In this document: positions 44,177-52,429 of the stretch, one piece after another
Position numbering within the stretch: position 1 is the stretch's first letter
How the letters are laid out: each line of letters begins with the position of its first letter
Assembly: GCF_009765755.1 (NCBI RefSeq)
Contig: NZ_LMUV01000011.1
Span: 265,045 to 329,044 of the forward strand
DNA: 64,000 nt
Source: Rhodanobacter sp. L36
GTDB taxonomy: Bacteria > Pseudomonadota > Gammaproteobacteria > Xanthomonadales > Rhodanobacteraceae
Direction of reading: 5' to 3'
Program-made: the position numbers and the translations under genes
The notes under the pieces: generated by a model
Database searches by the model: none
Seen by the model: the letters and a program-made list of their open reading frames with translations, nothing else
Told to the model about the DNA's origin: nothing

Positions 44177-45405
44177 GCGCTCATCCCCAAGTCCATCGGT
44201 ACGCTCGTATCGGGGCCGTCCGCATCGATATCGCGTATGTCCGGCTCGCGCCAGTTCGGCCGCACGCCACGGCGCACGGTTCGAAGAAGATCCTGTGCCC
44301 GCTGGATTTCAAGCGCCAGATGAGAGGGCGCGATCGCGCGTCGTACCAGGCGCGGCGAGGCCGCTTCCAGCGCGTGCCAAGAGGCGCCGAATGTTTCGAG
44401 CTCCGCCGCCATTCCGACGATGTGCAGCGACACGCCGAGATCGGCTGCGAATTGTTCGATCAGCACGCGTTCGGGTTTGCGATGCAGGTGCAGCTGTCGC
44501 CAGGTGGCGCGCAGCGATGCGCGAAGGTAGGCGCGATCCGCACGCTCCAGGCGATCGTCACACCATGCGTCGGGCACGTGCGAGCGATGCCGCAAGGTGT
44601 CGGCCATGCCGCCTTTCGCCCGGCCGAACAGACGTCCGGACGTCCGAACCGGAATCATGGTTTCGTGGCGCACGTGAAGGTCCAGCGCTTCCATGGCTCG
44701 GATGAACGCGCGGTCTTCGCCACAGGCCAGCGAAGGCAAGTCGTCGAGTCGTCGCACCGCCGCCATCGTTGTGGCGAGGCTGGCGCCGGATGCGTTGAAG
44801 TGGCGCGGCCACGGATCGTGATGCACCGGATCGAGCAGCGATTCCAGTTCATCGATCAACCCGGTGTAGCAAGCTTCCAGATGATTGCGATGATCCAGCG
44901 AACTCACGATCTGCTCGCAGTCGTCCTGGTTGATCGCGACGCAACCGGCAATCGCATCCCAACCCTGTTCGAGCATCCGGCTGTAGCGACGCACCCAGTC
45001 GTTCGGCACGCAGCTGTCGGCGTCCGTCATGAAGAGTTGACCATGCGCCGCATGCGCCATGTCCATTGCCGCATGATTAACGAGCCAGCGCGCGCGACCC
45101 GCGCTGCGTTCGGCATCGGGCAGATCCACCTGGATAACCACCGCCGCCAGCGGCCATTCGTGCAGATGCTGCAGAAGCCATTCGGCGGTGCCGTCGGTGC
45201 TGTTGTTGACCAGGAAAACCGCGCGGATTCGTGCTGCCCGGTTCGTGGCCAGGAAGCTGAATGCCTGCTGCTGCGAAAGCGCATGCACGCAGGCATCGAT
45301 GCGATCGATTTCGTTATGTACGGGAATGGCAATGACCACGTCGGCCGGTCCCATCGCCAGTGATGGCGCATTTTCGCCTCGCGCCACGAGATTCGATTGG
45401 AGCAT
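44173..45405 (-). CDS. Glycosyltransferase family 2 (cluster gene 1)
   Basis: About 410 residues from the ATG at 45405 (MLQSNLVARGENAP). Other starts are possible: 45354 (MGPADVVIAI) or further upstream to 45774. The GT-A fold is clear: ADVVIAIPVHNEIDRIDACVHAL, VFLVNNSTDGTAEWLL, the DxD site in LFMTDADSCVPNDWV, and FNASGASLATT with CGEDRAFIRAM. It has no membrane helices. It should transfer a sugar from a nucleotide donor; the acceptor is unknown. It leads the four-gene cluster. Confidence 0.85.
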   Translation of the reverse strand: MLQSNLVARGENAPSLAMGPADVVIAIPVHNEIDRIDACVHALSQQQAFSFLATNRAARIRAVFLVNNSTDGTAEWLLQHLHEWPLAAVVIQVDLPDAERSAGRARWLVNHAAMDMAHAAHGQLFMTDADSCVPNDWVRRYSRMLEQGWDAIAGCVAINQDDCEQIVSSLDHRNHLEACYTGLIDELESLLDPVHHDPWPRHFNASGASLATTMAAVRRLDDLPSLACGEDRAFIRAMEALDLHVRHETMIPVRTSGRLFGRAKGGMADTLRHRSHVPDAWCDDRLERADRAYLRASLRATWRQLHLHRKPERVLIEQFAADLGVSLHIVGMAAELETFGASWHALEAASPRLVRRAIAPSHLALEIQRAQDLLRTVRRGVRPNWREPDIRDIDADGPDTSVPMDLGMSA

Positions 45406-45791
45406 GCACTGCGCATGCGCGTGGGAAAGCTCGAAACGCACGTTGACAGTCAGGCCGGCAGCTCGCGACGGCGTGTGGAGAAGACAGCGTCTCCCGGAGT
45501 TCTGCTCAGGATCGATACGCAACGTGGACACCCTCTGATAGGAGGGGAAAGTGCACGTGGACAAATCAAATCGAGGTGATTGATCGGTGTGGCGACTGAT
45601 CACGCCATCGACGGAAGGCACCGCGGTTGGCGCTTCACCCGCATTGCACGATGCAAGGCAGTCGCTGAATGCAAACGCGTGAATGCGCAACCGGAATGCC
45701 TCCGTCGCCGTAACTAACCATGTCGCTCGTGCTTCCACGGGCTTCATGGCAATTCGCCGATAAAAATTGCGCAATTTGATCAGGAGGCTTC
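45406..45791. other. Divergent intergenic region between the GT2 cluster and the alpha/beta hydrolase
   Basis: 386 bases if the GT2 starts at 45405. The GT2 frame stays open to 45774 on the minus strand, but that extra part (for example RATWLVTATEAFRLRIHAFAF) is not typical of GT2 enzymes, so I treat most of it as promoter region. AGGAGG at 45783-45788 is the ribosome site of the hydrolase gene. Confidence 0.45.
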
Positions 45792-46826
45792 ATGAGCGAC
45801 CAAGGCAAACCCAATCCCATCATCAACGCCGTATCCGACGCGATTGGTGCATTGCGCGCCGACGACGACATGCACGATCTGGCGAAGGCACACGAGGACT
45901 TGGGCCCGAAAGCGATCGAGAAGCTCGGCGTCGCGGAAGCACGCGCACAGCCGACCATCACCGACGCGGTGAATCATCTTCTGCAGAAGCAGGGCAAGTC
46001 GACCGATCCGGAGGAGCTGATCCCCGGCGTGGTGCGCAGCGACGAGACGATCAGCACAGCCAACGGCGATCTCCACGCCTTCGTCTACACGCCGGTGGGC
46101 AAGGACAACCTGCCGATCATTGTCTATTTCCATGGCGGCGGATGGGTGATCGCCAGCGCCGAAGTGTATGACGCCGGCGCACGCGCACTGGCGCAAGAAG
46201 TGCAGGCCATCGTCGTGTCGGTGGATTATCGGCTGGCCCCGGAACATAAGTTTCCCGCAGCGTGGGATGACGCGTTCGCCACCTATCAGTGGGCGGCCGA
46301 GCATGCCGAACGCCTGCATGGCGATCCGAAACGCATGGCGCTTGCCGGCGAAAGTGCCGGCGCCAATCTTGCGATGGCGACGGCACTCGCGATCCTCGGC
46401 TCTGGCTACCCCTCACCACGTCACGTGCTCGCGGTCTATCCCGTCGCGCAAACTGGCAGCATGCACACCGAGTCGTACATCGAGAACGCGATTGCCAAGC
46501 CGCTCAACAAGGCGATGGTCGAGTGGTTCGTGGGGCACCTGCTCAACAACGACGACGAAAAGAGCGACACCCGGATCGATCTGGTGAATGCCGATCTGAC
46601 CGGCCTGCCGCCAGTGACCATCATCAACGCAACCCTCGATCCGCTGCGCAGCGATGGCGGCATGCTGGAGGACGCGTTGAAGAAGGCCGGCGTATCCGTC
46701 GAGCGGAAAATCTACACCGGCGTGACGCACGAATTCTTTGGTTGCAGCGCCGTGGTGTTGAAAGCTCGCGAAGCACAGGGATTTGCCGGACAGCGTTTGC
46801 GCGACGCGTTGGACCTTCGTCCGTAA
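45792..46826 (+). CDS. Alpha/beta hydrolase (hormone-sensitive lipase family)
   Basis: A 344-residue protein with a strong ribosome site (AGGAGG). The oxyanion motif VYFHGGGWVIAS and nucleophile GESAGAN mark the bacterial HSL (family IV) esterases; the acid lies near NATLDPLRSDG and the catalytic His in GVTHEFFG. An N-terminal cap of about 90 residues is present. No signal peptide, so a cytoplasmic esterase. It faces a group of small disordered proteins and a TPP enzyme, but no functional link is evident. Confidence 0.9.
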   Translation: MSDQGKPNPIINAVSDAIGALRADDDMHDLAKAHEDLGPKAIEKLGVAEARAQPTITDAVNHLLQKQGKSTDPEELIPGVVRSDETISTANGDLHAFVYTPVGKDNLPIIVYFHGGGWVIASAEVYDAGARALAQEVQAIVVSVDYRLAPEHKFPAAWDDAFATYQWAAEHAERLHGDPKRMALAGESAGANLAMATALAILGSGYPSPRHVLAVYPVAQTGSMHTESYIENAIAKPLNKAMVEWFVGHLLNNDDEKSDTRIDLVNADLTGLPPVTIINATLDPLRSDGGMLEDALKKAGVSVERKIYTGVTHEFFGCSAVVLKAREAQGFAGQRLRDALDLRP

Positions 46827-46890
46827 GCGATAGTCCGTCCGCGAGTCGAACAGAATCCGCACGCACGATTCTCTTCGACTCGCAGCCAGA

Positions 46891-47394
46891 TCAGACTTGC
46901 GATTTCCGTTGGGCGTTGTGCGTGTTCGGCCGGTCAGCCAATGCATCCTTCGGATCGTCATCGCCCGGTATGCGTTTGGGTCCTTTCTTCGGACCACCCG
47001 GCGATCCCTCGATGCCGCCTGCGTTGGGACTATGCGAACCGGTCACGCGCTCGGCGTTGCCCACGGGCATCGCGTGATTGCGAGTGTCGCCTTGCGCACC
47101 AAGATCGCCAGCGGCGCCCGGCTGCAACGAGGACGGACTGCCGGAAGTGTCGGTGGATGGATGCGCACCATCGTCCCCGGTGAAGCCTTGGTGCGCGCGA
47201 CCGTCATGCGGGTCGCGTCCGCCGCCTGTATCGAGCGAGGGTCCCGGTCCTTTGACAGCGCCTTTCGACGCTCCTGCTTGGGGGTTGACCTTTTTCGCGT
47301 TCGCTCCAGCGAACTTGATGCCTCCGCCATTTTTGGCAACCTTGCTACCGTCGCCATCTTTTTTCGTATCGCGCTGTTTGCCTGTCATTGCCAT
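46891..47394 (-). CDS. Disordered Gly/Asp/Lys-rich protein
   Basis: 167 residues from the ATG at 47394 (MAMTGKQRDTKKDGDG); 47388 is also possible. Composition is strongly biased to Gly, Asp, Lys, Pro and Ser, without hydrophobic helices. Segments include GPGPSLDTGGGRDPHDGRAHQGFTG and GGPKKGPKRIPGDDDPKD. It probably has no stable fold; such proteins are often stress-associated, but this is inference. The opposite strand is also open here (46897-47451), but its protein is rich in Arg, Val and Cys and has no family look. Confidence 0.55.
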   Translation of the reverse strand: MAMTGKQRDTKKDGDGSKVAKNGGGIKFAGANAKKVNPQAGASKGAVKGPGPSLDTGGGRDPHDGRAHQGFTGDDGAHPSTDTSGSPSSLQPGAAGDLGAQGDTRNHAMPVGNAERVTGSHSPNAGGIEGSPGGPKKGPKRIPGDDDPKDALADRPNTHNAQRKSQV

Positions 47395-47602
47395 GTCCGC
47401 TTGAGTCGAGTGTGCAGCGAGCATCGACCAAGGCAAGTCGGCGACACATGAAGCGATGACGCGAATCTCCTCAACCGGTCTTCACGTGGCGGGCCGCGAC
47501 GCGTCGAGTGAAGTGCGCGTCAACCCGGTCGAACATGGAGTGCACGCGCGCGCAACGACCGTGTGTGGCAGATTGCGTGAAACCAGCAGGGAGCGAAAAA
47601 CG

Positions 47603-47857
47603 ATGCAGAACGATTCATCTTTCCACGTACCGCCGCCGCATAAAGTGAAGCGCGAATTCGATCAGGCCGATATCGACGGCAAGCCGGTCGAAAACGTCGC
47701 AGGCATTGATACAGGCCCAGAGCCGAGCGTGCCCGGCGTGCCGCGTTCGTCGCCCGAAGAACAGCGCCCGCCGACCGAAGACGACCAGGATGTCGAGTTG
47801 CCGGACGATGGCCCGTCGCACTACGGCGAGGACGTCGAGCGCGACAGCGACGCCTGA
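47603..47857 (+). CDS. Small acidic, probably disordered protein
   Basis: 84 residues from the ATG at 47603, with AGGGAG nine bases upstream. It reads MQNDSSFHVPPPHKVKREFDQAD, then DTGPEPSVPGVPRSSPEEQRPPTEDDQDVELPDDGPSHYGEDVERD. Pro, Asp and Glu are abundant and there is no hydrophobic core. Function is unknown. It is 91 bases before the TPP-enzyme gene on the same strand and may share its transcript. Confidence 0.65.
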   Translation: MQNDSSFHVPPPHKVKREFDQADIDGKPVENVAGIDTGPEPSVPGVPRSSPEEQRPPTEDDQDVELPDDGPSHYGEDVERDSDA

Positions 47858-47948
47858 GTCGTCCAGCTCATCGGCCGAGCCAGAATCGTCATCGATCGAA
47901 CACCACGCATTCACCGTGGCCTGCCTAGTTTTTCGCATCTTGCCCTGC

Positions 47949-49757
47949 ATGGCGAACGCGATGAAACCAACGGTCGGTGATTTGATTCTTCAGCGCTTGA
48001 GCGACTGGGGAATCAAGCGGGTCTTCGGTTATCCCGGCGACGGCATCAACGGGTTGATGGGAGCGATGGGTCGGGCCGCCGATCGCTTCGATTACATTCG
48101 CGTGCGCCACGAAGAAATGGCGGCCTTCATGGCAGGCGCGCATGCCAAGTTCACGGGTGAGGTCGGCGTGTGCTTCGCCACCTCGGGCCCCGGCGCGATC
48201 CATCTGTTGAATGGCCTGTACGACGCGAAGATGGATCACATGCCGGTCGTCGCCATCGTTGGTCAGAGCAAGCGCAGTGCGTTGGGCAGCGATTTCCAGC
48301 AGGAGGTCGACCTGCAATCGCTTTACAAGGATCTCGCTGGCTATGTCGAAACCATCGCATCGCCGACCCAGGTGCGTCACGTCATCGATCGCGCGTTTCG
48401 CATCGCGGCTGCGGAACGCACCGTCGCCTGCGTGATCGTTCCCAACGACATCCAGGAGCTGACGGCCGTTGAAAGTCCGCCGCGCGAAAACGGCGTGGTG
48501 TATTCCGGCATCGGCTACGCAAAAGCCCATCCGGTTCCCAGCCTCACCGAACTGCAACGCGCGGCCGAAGTGCTCAATACGGGCAAGCGTGTCGCGATCC
48601 TCGTCGGTGCGGGTGCGTTGAAGGCGGGGGATGAAGTTACCGCCGTGGCCAACCGGCTCGGTGCCGGCGTCGCCAAGGCGCTGCTGGGCAAGGCGGTGTT
48701 GCCGGACGATCTCCCGTTCGTCACCGGCAGCATCGGCCTGCTGGGCACCAAGCCAAGCTGGGAAATGATGAACGACTGCGACACGCTGCTGATGATCGGT
48801 ACGACGTTTCCGTATTCCGAATTCCTTCCCGAAGATGGTCAGGCGCGCGCGGTGCAAATCGACATCGCGCCACGCAACGTCTCCATGCGCTATCCCGCCG
48901 AAGTCAACCTCATTGGTGACAGCCAGGCGGTGCTCGCTTCGTTGCTGCCATTGCTGCATGTAAAAGAAGATCCGGCTTGGCGCGAACGCATCGAACTCAA
49001 CGTGCGCAAGTGGTGGCGAGCGCTTGAAGCGAAAGCGATGGAGCCGGCCAGTCCAATCAACCCGCAACGCATCTTCTGGGAGCTGTCGCCGAAGTTGCCG
49101 GATCAAGCCATCATCTGCGGCGACTGTGGTTCTCACACCAACTGGTACGCGCGCGATCTGAAACTGCGGAAAGGCATGATGGCTTCGTTGTCGGGCAAAC
49201 TGGCCACGATGGGCAGCGGCGTTCCGTATGCGATCGCCGCGAAGATGGCGCATCCGGAGCGCCCGGTATTGGCGATCGTGGGTGATGGCGCGATGCAGAT
49301 GAACGGCAACGCCGAGCTCGTCACCGTCAAGCAATACTGGAAACAGTGGAAGAATCCATGCTTCGTGGTGATGGTGCTCTCGAACCACGACCTCAACCAG
49401 GTGACCTGGGAGCAACGTGCCCTGGCCGGCGATCCCAAGTTCGAGCCCGCGCAGAACGTCGAGGCGTTTCCTTATGCGGCGTACGCCGAAATGCTCGGCT
49501 TCAAGGGCATCCGCGTCGAGCGACCCGAAGACATCGCACGCGCTTGGGACGAAGCGTTTTCAGCGGATCGCCCCGTACTGATCGAATTCGAATCTGATCC
49601 CGACGTGCCGCCGCTTCCGCCACATATCACCTGGTCGCAGGCCAAGGCATATATGACGGCATTGCGCAAAGGCGATCCCAATGAAGTGGGCGTCATCCGC
49701 CAGAGTCTGCGTGAGCTGTTCGCTGGCATTCTGCCCGGTAAGGATTCGGACGTCTGA
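47949..49757 (+). CDS. Thiamine pyrophosphate-requiring enzyme (pyruvate oxidase/acetolactate synthase-like)
   Basis: 602 residues from the ATG at 47949 (47961 also possible). Three TPP-enzyme domains are visible: N-terminal PYR domain with GYPGDGINGLMGAMG and the activating Glu in RHEEMAAFMAGAHAKFTG, the central domain (GKRVAILVGAGALKAGDEVTAVANRLGAGVAK), and the C-terminal PP domain with the cofactor motif VGDGAMQMNGNAELVTVKQYW...N. It resembles the pyruvate-oxidase-like group that NCBI names thiamine pyrophosphate-requiring protein. The substrate, probably a 2-oxo acid, is not certain. No regulatory subunit gene is adjacent, which argues against a housekeeping acetolactate synthase. Confidence 0.88.
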   Translation: MANAMKPTVGDLILQRLSDWGIKRVFGYPGDGINGLMGAMGRAADRFDYIRVRHEEMAAFMAGAHAKFTGEVGVCFATSGPGAIHLLNGLYDAKMDHMPVVAIVGQSKRSALGSDFQQEVDLQSLYKDLAGYVETIASPTQVRHVIDRAFRIAAAERTVACVIVPNDIQELTAVESPPRENGVVYSGIGYAKAHPVPSLTELQRAAEVLNTGKRVAILVGAGALKAGDEVTAVANRLGAGVAKALLGKAVLPDDLPFVTGSIGLLGTKPSWEMMNDCDTLLMIGTTFPYSEFLPEDGQARAVQIDIAPRNVSMRYPAEVNLIGDSQAVLASLLPLLHVKEDPAWRERIELNVRKWWRALEAKAMEPASPINPQRIFWELSPKLPDQAIICGDCGSHTNWYARDLKLRKGMMASLSGKLATMGSGVPYAIAAKMAHPERPVLAIVGDGAMQMNGNAELVTVKQYWKQWKNPCFVVMVLSNHDLNQVTWEQRALAGDPKFEPAQNVEAFPYAAYAEMLGFKGIRVERPEDIARAWDEAFSADRPVLIEFESDPDVPPLPPHITWSQAKAYMTALRKGDPNEVGVIRQSLRELFAGILPGKDSDV

Positions 49758-49822
49758 ACGTGGCGACGTGTTGCAACGCCGGCGTTGTTGGAAGGGCAAG
49801 TGGCCTGCAGGAGCAATTGACC

Positions 49823-50110
49823 CTAATAGCGGATCGCGGCAAGCAACGCATCGCGGTAGAAATCCGCTTGCGGTCTCAGGCTGTCGAGGGCCAGTTTCGG
49901 ACTGCCGGTGGGGTGGCCACTTTCGAATCCAAGGTCCAAGGCACTCGTTTCGTAGTTGGACAGAAACAGGTCGAAAGCGATGAGTGCGTCTCGCGGACGC
50001 GAGTGAGTTGCGATGAGCGCTTGCATCATCAGGCTCAGGGCGTTGAGCGCGCCCAGATTTTCCATCGCGAGGCGTTCCAGCCGCGCGATTCGATTGCTGT
50101 CGGTTTCCAT
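49823..50110 (-). CDS. Small hypothetical helical protein
   Basis: A 95-residue protein, METDSNRIARLERLAMENLGALNALSLMMQALIATHSRPRDALIAFDLFLSNYETSALDLGFESG. It is predicted to be largely helical, without membrane segments or Cys. I do not recognise a family. It is convergent with the TPP-enzyme gene. Normal codon use for the region supports it as real. Confidence 0.6.
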   Translation of the reverse strand: METDSNRIARLERLAMENLGALNALSLMMQALIATHSRPRDALIAFDLFLSNYETSALDLGFESGHPTGSPKLALDSLRPQADFYRDALLAAIRY

Positions 50111-50203
50111 ACCGTCCTCCGCTGATCCTGCTTTTTCGGATGCCCGTAGCTTACCGCCGGCCGGGCTTCGCCTTTCGTTTCTGCAAAAACCCGTGACCTA
50201 TAA

Positions 50204-50230
50204 AAAAAGCCCCATTCGCAGGGGCTTTTT
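50204..50230. terminator. Bidirectional terminator, serves tRNA-Leu
   Basis: AAAAAGCCCC, seven-base loop, GGGGCTTTTT. On the minus strand it is followed by a T-rich run and lies about 115 bases after the tRNA-Leu 3' end. Confidence 0.88.
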
Positions 50231-50346
50231 GTTCGTCCGTCGGTCAAGTCGAGATCGATAACTCTCGCAACGGTCCAGATGCATTCGCGGTCTCAGGCAA
50301 CTGTCCTGGACGCCTTTTTACCATTCAACGATTGATCACAAGCATT

Positions 50347-50432
50347 TGGTACCGGTGAGAGGACTCGAACCTCCACTGTGTCACCACAAGCGGATTTTGA
50401 GTCCGCCGCGTCTACCATTCCGCCACACCGGC
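50347..50432 (-). tRNA. tRNA-Leu (anticodon CAA)
   Basis: An 86-base class II tRNA on the minus strand with an encoded CCA. The 5' end is GCCGGTGTGGCGGAATGG and pairs GCCGGTG/CACCGGT across the acceptor stem with the last position mismatched or wobbling. The anticodon stem is GCGGA/TCCGC with loop CTCAAAA, giving CAA for the TTG codon. The long variable arm TTGTGGTGACACAG is typical of leucine tRNAs. Confidence 0.94.
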
Positions 50433-50459
50433 ATGTGTGAGCTGCGAATTATGCCGGGT

Positions 50460-51041
50460 TCAGTGGACGCGGTCGAGTCCCAGCACACGGACGTCGCGCT
50501 CGTACCAGCGATCCTCGGGCAGTGGCTGGAATACCGCGCACTGGGTCATCGGGCCGGAATAGATATGCAGGCTCACGGTGACCGACTTGTCGCTGGGATT
50601 GCGGATGCTGTGGTATTCGTGCGGCGGAATCAGGCTGCCGGCCGAACCGGCGCCGGCCTGGATCGAGCCGATCGGCTGGAAGCGATAGTGCTGGGCGTCG
50701 TGCTCGAGCAGTTCGTACTGCACGATTTCCAGCGCGCCGTTCCACACGCCTTCGACGCACCACATGCCGTCGTGGTCGTGGATCGGCGTGCCCTGGCCCG
50801 GCCCCCAGGTCATCGCTACCACGCAGTAGCCGTGCTCGTCGCTGCGATACAACTCACGACGCGCGTAGTGATCGGCGCAGGCTTCGAACACGCAGTCGGG
50901 CAGCTTGACCTCATTGTCGCGGATCAGCCGGCACAGGCTGTTGCGCAGGCTGTCGGTGAGTTCGTGGGTGTTGGGCTTGGCGACGGCGCTGTCGATCGCG
51001 TCGATCAGCGTGCGGCTGCCGGGGAAATCCAGGGTGAGCAT
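50460..51041 (-). CDS. Cysteine dioxygenase-family thiol dioxygenase
   Basis: A 193-residue cupin. The ferrous-iron site is visible as PIHDHDGMWCVEGVWNG (two His) and PPHEYHSIRN (third His), as in cysteine and 3-mercaptopropionate dioxygenases. The length fits the bacterial group near 200 residues. Such enzymes oxidise a thiol to a sulfinate with O2. Whether cysteine or 3-mercaptopropionate is the substrate depends on a few active-site residues, in particular Arg or Gln at the carboxylate site, which I cannot assign safely. Confidence 0.88.
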   Translation of the reverse strand: MLTLDFPGSRTLIDAIDSAVAKPNTHELTDSLRNSLCRLIRDNEVKLPDCVFEACADHYARRELYRSDEHGYCVVAMTWGPGQGTPIHDHDGMWCVEGVWNGALEIVQYELLEHDAQHYRFQPIGSIQAGAGSAGSLIPPHEYHSIRNPSDKSVTVSLHIYSGPMTQCAVFQPLPEDRWYERDVRVLGLDRVH

Positions 51042-51166
51042 AGAGGCGTGTCCATCGGTGGAGCGGAATGCGTGATGCAGGAGGCATTATAGGCGCCGAA
51101 CGAGCCATAGGCGGAATCGATGCGCACCAGCCGCGACGCCTTGTGCCTGAACAAAGGAAGAGAGCG

Positions 51167-52354
51167 ATGCGCAGGAACCTGATCGCGATAGTGCTGGCAT
51201 GGCTGGCGTGGACGCCGCTGCATGCGGCAACGAACTGCCTGTTGGCGGCGCCACTTGCGACCGTGGCGCAGGCGCAGGCGCATCTGCAGGCGCAGCCCGT
51301 CGAGGACATGGATACCGACGTGCCTCCGGCGGTCCGCACCGATATCCGCATGCTCAAGGACGCGCTGACCGCATGGATCGATGCGCGCCTGGCGTGTGCA
51401 GACAGCGCCAAGCCGGATGTCGCCAGCATGCAGACCGAGCTCACGGCGTCGCTGAAAAATTTGCAGCCGAAGCCGGACGCTTCCGCGCCCTACGGCAGCG
51501 ACATCATCGTGTCCGTGCAGCAACCTGAAAACGCACCACAGTGGTTGCTGGTGCAGCTCGGATTTTCGATCGAATGCGGCGACGACAATCTGCTCCTCGT
51601 CTACGCATCTCGAGATGGTGCATGGCGACCGGCAATGCGGTGGCGCAGCGGGGAATACGACAAGATATCCGGTGCGTTCGGCGCTGGATTCAAGACACTC
51701 GTGTTGTCCGGCGCGACGCCCAGACTCGTAGTGTTCCACGGCACGCCATGGTGCACTTCGCGATGGAGTGGCTTTGATCTGGACGTCCTCGCGTCGGGTG
51801 CGAAAGTCGACAGTCCGCACTCGCTGTTCCATCAGCAGCACGGCTATGTGATCGGTGATGCCGAACCCGCGCTCAAGCCGAAGGCCGATGGTTTCGAGTT
51901 GCGTGCCGAAGTCGGCATGCGCGACATGGATGTGATGACGCGCACCGGCATTTTTCGGTATCGAATCGACGGAAATACTGTCACGCGCGTGCAGCCGGTC
52001 GCGCTCAATGGGCGTGACTTTGTCGACGAATGGCTGCAGGTCGAATGGCACGAGGCGAAGGAATGGAGCGATCCATCGGCCTTGCATGAGCTTGGACGCA
52101 TGCACGCGGAACTGGCTGCGGATTACGGCGCGAAAAATAATTCGAAGAGTTTCACTTTCGGCGCGGTGCGATCGTGCACGGACGATCGGAATGTCTATCA
52201 GGTTCAGCTCGACCTGGCGCCACTTGAATCGCAGGGCGATTCGGAATCGCGATATTTCCGCATACGTTCCGACACCAACAGCTTCAGCATGCTTTCGATA
52301 TCGCCGACGCCAAGTCCGTCGTGCCGTGGCGGTGATCTGATGAAGAAGGCCTGA
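51167..52354 (+). CDS. Hypothetical secreted protein
   Basis: 395 residues from the ATG at 51167, with AAAGGAAG upstream. Signal peptide MRRNLIAIVLAWLAWTPLHA, cleavage before ATNC. The mature protein contains paired cysteines (NCLLAAPL, LACADS, SIECGDD, GTPWCTSRW, RSCTDD, PSCRGGD), so disulfides are likely. Middle segments VQLGFSIECGDDNLLLVYASRDGAWRPAMRW and LVVFHGTPWCTSRWSGFDLDVL suggest a beta-propeller or beta-rich fold. I do not recognise the family. It is divergent from the thiol dioxygenase gene. Confidence 0.75.
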   Translation: MRRNLIAIVLAWLAWTPLHAATNCLLAAPLATVAQAQAHLQAQPVEDMDTDVPPAVRTDIRMLKDALTAWIDARLACADSAKPDVASMQTELTASLKNLQPKPDASAPYGSDIIVSVQQPENAPQWLLVQLGFSIECGDDNLLLVYASRDGAWRPAMRWRSGEYDKISGAFGAGFKTLVLSGATPRLVVFHGTPWCTSRWSGFDLDVLASGAKVDSPHSLFHQQHGYVIGDAEPALKPKADGFELRAEVGMRDMDVMTRTGIFRYRIDGNTVTRVQPVALNGRDFVDEWLQVEWHEAKEWSDPSALHELGRMHAELAADYGAKNNSKSFTFGAVRSCTDDRNVYQVQLDLAPLESQGDSESRYFRIRSDTNSFSMLSISPTPSPSCRGGDLMKKA

Positions 52355-52429
52355 GTAGTTGCCGCGCGGTCGCGCATCGAAGCGGTTGATGGAACATCGA
52401 AGCCTGCTTCGCTACGCGCCGACAAACTT

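Noticed and set aside
46897..47451. A 184-residue plus-strand frame opposite the disordered protein gene
   Set aside because: Both strands are open, but this one is rich in Arg, Val and Cys with no family features; the minus-strand frame has a coherent low-complexity composition.
47949..49757. Housekeeping acetolactate synthase large subunit (ilvB/ilvI)
   Set aside because: No small-subunit gene or other ilv genes adjoin, and the sequence looks closer to the pyruvate-oxidase-like group.
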